Below, one piece after another: positions 4,643-7,394 of a DNA stretch of 7,394 bases (its first letter is position 1; each line of letters starts with the position of its first letter). The notes under the pieces are model-generated. The model did not search any database, had not been told where the DNA came from, and worked only from the letters and a program-made list of their open reading frames with translations. The position numbers and the translations under genes were made by a program. Origin of the DNA: Mailhella sp. (lineage in GTDB: Bacteria; Desulfobacterota; Desulfovibrionia; Desulfovibrionales; Desulfovibrionaceae); the NCBI GenBank assembly GCA_017940105.1, contig JAGAZG010000126.1, positions 1-7,394 of the forward strand, in the 5' to 3' direction.

Positions 4643-7394
4643 ATGTCTAACAGCATTCAGTGGAACGCGACGGTCCAGCAGGACCTTGCTTCCCGAGGCA
4701 TCACCGAATCCACCGGCGTTTACGGCCAGCACAAGGTACAGCTGGGCAAGGGATCGCCCATACGGCTGGACGAAATAAAATCTGCCAGCGTTCCTTATGC
4801 TGGATTTTCGAAAGCCACCAAGATCGAGCGCGGCAAGGCAGGCATTGCCAGCAGCGCCGAAAGTGCCCTCAAAAATCTCTGCTCCCGCACCGGCACCTTG
4901 GACGTAAAGGATCTGCTGGGGCACCTCAAGGCCATGCAGACCCAGACGGACAGGCTTTCCACGCTTGGCCAGCTTACTCAAGCGCAAAAGCAGGACACCA
5001 TGTGGACTTTCACGGCGGCTGTGCAGAGCCTTTCGAACCGCGAGCTTTCCGCCGCGTACCAGAGCTTTCTCACGGCCGAGATGGACCTTTTGCAGACGGC
5101 GTTGCAGCACGAGGGACAGACCAATCCCCAGGCATCCGATGCGCGCCGCGCCGCCGCCCAGCTTTTTGACCTGCAGGCCCTGATCCTCAAGGAAATCAGC
5201 AACCGTTCCGTGAATGAACAGATCGATCAGACCCAGGCAGACCATGTCGTTGACGGCGCAATGTTCACGCTGGACGACATCGCTATCATCGACGGCGAAG
5301 AACTGATCCATGGCAATGCCCAGGTTGACGAAAGGCCCCAGTCGCTCACCCGGCAATTCGGCGCGGCGCAGCAAGCCGAAAGGCACGCCGAAGCGCACGA
5401 CATAACTGCGGCCAACCTTGTTTCACTCACCGAGGTCGGCGCGCAGAGTGCCACCACGCGCGAAAAGACCGCCATAGCCGAGCAGTCTAAGCTATCCGCC
5501 CGCGGAATCGGCGACGTTTCCGTCAAGGAGATTGGAGACGCCCTTCGCAAATGCGAAGTCACCATGAACATCAGGACAGAATACCTCATCGGCGGGGCAA
5601 ACTCCATCTTCGATCACCCCGACGACCCCATGGTCAACATTTACCACCTGCATGAACAGGGCATCGATCCCAAGGGGACAGACTATCTCGAAGAACGTTC
5701 CACGACCGAAGAAGTGCTCTTCCCCGAACTCAAGGGCAGAAAGGTCAATGCAGACGAGCGCCCCATGTACGGCGCGGTCAACTTCAGGCAGAACCGCCTT
5801 GGCGCCATCACCACCCGGTCGGATTACGGCGCTTCCTCCATCGTCCTCAAGCCAGAAGCAGCGAAAAGGGCGACCTATACCGTCAACGACTCCTTTATCA
5901 GCACGAAACTCGATTTCGCCCCGGCTAGGCGGCGCAACTTCTACAGCCTGCTGGACGGCGTGAACGGAGGCAATCTGTTGCGCTATGGCGGAACGATCCC
6001 GGAAAGCCTGGTCTCCGCCCTCAAAGATCCGGCTTCCCAGGAGCGCAGGGACTTTGAAGCGTACCTTGATAAGATAGCCCGAGCCCCCAAAGAAAAGCAG
6101 GACACCTTTCAGCTGGGCTACAATAATTATCCCGAAAGCATCAAGGCGCACTTTCCGAACCAAGACAAAGATAAGTCTCTCAGTTCGTTCAAGGCATTCC
6201 TGCTCGAATGCTTTGCCGACCAGGACGCGACGCGCAGCGCCATGGCCACCCATGACAACCTGGAAACGCTGGTCACACAGATGAACAGCGTCAGCGGCAA
6301 CAACCTGGCCCGCGCCGTGCAGGCCAACAGGCAGGACGGTTCAGCCAAGCTGACACTCAACCAGGTGCAGTACATCGAAGCCCAGATACAGGGGCCGCTC
6401 ATCCCCAGCCGAGACATCGCCGAGATCCGCATCAACCTGGACGAAGTCCCCGAAGACGAGCGGGAAGCCCTTAAAGCCAAGGCCCAAAGATACGAAAAGG
6501 ACACCGGCATCAAGGTCACGTTCACAAGGTTCGATATGGAGACCGAGGATGAAGACCGCATGGACGTGATAGAGGAAAAACAGCAGGACTTCAACGCGCA
6601 GCATATCGACCGGGCGGAGCTGGAAAGGAGCAAGCAGGACTACCTGGACCACATGAACGAACATCTCGGCAACATTATCGAGTTCTATAAGTTCACCCTG
6701 ATGGAAGGTCTGCCGGAAGGCGCGCTCAGGATCGAAGGCAACGCCCTGGCAAAGCTCACCGATAAATTTTTCAAAAAGATCGACGAGATTGCAAAAAATC
6801 CCCACAATTATTCGGCACAAGACGTTGTCAGGAATGCCTTTAATGACGTGACCCTGCCAATGCTGAGGGAGAAGGCCGCGCTTCTGCGCGAGCTGGAAGC
6901 CATAGCAGCGGAGGATCCGCCCATGACCGCCGCGCAGAAGGAAGCCGTGACCAAGTGGATCGTCAGCGCCAAGGCCCTGCGCTCGCCCGCTGAACTGCGC
7001 ACGATCGTGAAGCACGCCAAGGCACAGGCGGCATTGTTCAGGGAGATCGCCGCATCAGAACCGCCCATGACCGCCGCACAGATGATGCAGCGTTTTGCCG
7101 ACACGACGAAGGCCCTGGACGAGGACCTTGTCGAGCTGATAAAATCGTTCAATGACCCCGACTTCGGCCCTGACGATAAGTACACCGAGCAGGACCGCGT
7201 CGGCTTCATGTCGATAGCCCTGCTGAAGAACGGCGAACCGCCCATGGACAATGCCGCCATGAAAAAGCTCTACGGCATCCTGGGCAGCCGTGAGATGAGC
7301 GCCGCCATAGGGCAGTTTCGTGCGCTGGCAGACGACCCCACGCTGGAAAATCTGGGAGCAGAGCTCGGCAGGATCAATTTCCTGCGCATGCAGC
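4643..7394 (+). CDS. Very large signal-less protein with DUF3626-like module, possible secreted effector (C-terminus beyond window)
   Basis: The frame stays open for at least 917 codons from ATG 4643 to the right edge. AAGGA lies about six bases before the ATG. There is no signal peptide or membrane segment. The first 40 residues are polar (MSNSIQWNATVQQDLASRG), as in many type III effectors. Residues about 90-200 are helical (AAYQSFLTAEMDLLQTAL, QLFDLQALILKEIS). Residues about 306-630 resemble DUF3626: VTMNI at 306-310, then ERPMYGAVNF (R373), DYGASSIVLK (394-403), KRATYTVNDSF (408-418) and YIEAQIQGPL (E579-A-Q-I-Q-G584). Known members show ERPxYGALN, FGSxxLxL, RxTFxxxDS and YIEAQVHGP in the same order. 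An acidic stretch follows (TEDEDRMDVIEE), then a helical region with PPMTAAQ at 759 and 807 and PPMDNAA at 866. The biochemical activity of DUF3626 is not known to me. An effector or toxin role is inference; a cytoplasmic protein is possible. Confidence 0.85.
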   Translation, partial: MSNSIQWNATVQQDLASRGITESTGVYGQHKVQLGKGSPIRLDEIKSASVPYAGFSKATKIERGKAGIASSAESALKNLCSRTGTLDVKDLLGHLKAMQTQTDRLSTLGQLTQAQKQDTMWTFTAAVQSLSNRELSAAYQSFLTAEMDLLQTALQHEGQTNPQASDARRAAAQLFDLQALILKEISNRSVNEQIDQTQADHVVDGAMFTLDDIAIIDGEELIHGNAQVDERPQSLTRQFGAAQQAERHAEAHDITAANLVSLTEVGAQSATTREKTAIAEQSKLSARGIGDVSVKEIGDALRKCEVTMNIRTEYLIGGANSIFDHPDDPMVNIYHLHEQGIDPKGTDYLEERSTTEEVLFPELKGRKVNADERPMYGAVNFRQNRLGAITTRSDYGASSIVLKPEAAKRATYTVNDSFISTKLDFAPARRRNFYSLLDGVNGGNLLRYGGTIPESLVSALKDPASQERRDFEAYLDKIARAPKEKQDTFQLGYNNYPESIKAHFPNQDKDKSLSSFKAFLLECFADQDATRSAMATHDNLETLVTQMNSVSGNNLARAVQANRQDGSAKLTLNQVQYIEAQIQGPLIPSRDIAEIRINLDEVPEDEREALKAKAQRYEKDTGIKVTFTRFDMETEDEDRMDVIEEKQQDFNAQHIDRAELERSKQDYLDHMNEHLGNIIEFYKFTLMEGLPEGALRIEGNALAKLTDKFFKKIDEIAKNPHNYSAQDVVRNAFNDVTLPMLREKAALLRELEAIAAEDPPMTAAQKEAVTKWIVSAKALRSPAELRTIVKHAKAQAALFREIAASEPPMTAAQMMQRFADTTKALDEDLVELIKSFNDPDFGPDDKYTEQDRVGFMSIALLKNGEPPMDNAAMKKLYGILGSREMSAAIGQFRALADDPTLENLGAELGRINFLRMQ

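Noticed and set aside
4517..5398. Minus-strand frame of 293 codons
   Set aside because: It is antisense to the start of the large plus-strand gene, covers its promoter, and lacks recognisable motifs. The plus frame has a ribosome-binding site and family-like motifs.
5492..7015. Long minus-strand frames opposite the large gene (5492-6253 and 6341-7015)
   Set aside because: They are antisense shadows of a frame that stays open for more than 900 codons; no ribosome-binding site or family similarity seen.

Overview
The window looks like a bacterial chromosome or large accessory replicon of moderately high GC, with strong Shine-Dalgarno sites, hairpin terminators, a sigma-54-type (-24/-12) promoter and short intergenic gaps. 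Together with the gene types (a lone UmuC polymerase, an exported ankyrin protein, a DUF4143 ATPase remnant and a very large signal-less protein) this suggests a Gram-negative such as a gut-associated member of the Desulfovibrionaceae. That placement is an inference from gene content and is only moderately supported.

Layout, left to right. Bases 1-102 (minus) hold the N-terminus of a metallo-beta-lactamase-fold protein resembling acyl-homoserine-lactonase-like hydrolases; it runs off the left edge. Bases 220-1512 (minus) hold a complete Y-family polymerase, UmuC, directly upstream of it in the same direction. Bases about 1526-1588 form a compact divergent promoter region. Each of its two promoters has its own near-perfect palindrome in the spacer, with centres 30 bp apart. 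The rightward promoter and its excellent ribosome-binding site lead only to an 11-codon ORF, as if the gene once served there has been lost. Bases 1633-1953 (minus) are the C-terminal quarter of a DUF4143-type ATPase, cut off just at the terminator of the next gene.

Bases 2011-3732 (minus) encode a secreted or periplasmic ankyrin-repeat protein. It is preceded by a possible 29-codon small ORF (3742-3831) whose stop overlaps the ankyrin gene's ribosome-binding site. Bases 4002-4439 (minus) encode a small exported, very basic protein rich in Pro, His and Arg, with an exact 30-bp repeat period and a strong terminator. Bases 4440-4642 are a divergent intergenic region with two perfect inverted repeats and a good sigma-54 promoter match pointing right. 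From 4643 to the right edge (plus) runs one open frame of at least 917 codons. It has no signal peptide, a central module that resembles DUF3626, and a helical C-terminal part with recurring PPM(T/D) motifs.

No single pathway unites the genes. The umuC / hydrolase pair may be co-transcribed. The ankyrin gene, the Pro/His gene and the large gene each have their own control signals. The most interesting part is the sigma-54-controlled giant protein: its size, lack of a signal peptide, polar N-terminus and DUF3626-like core would fit a secreted effector or toxin, but no secretion gene is in the window and this is inference.
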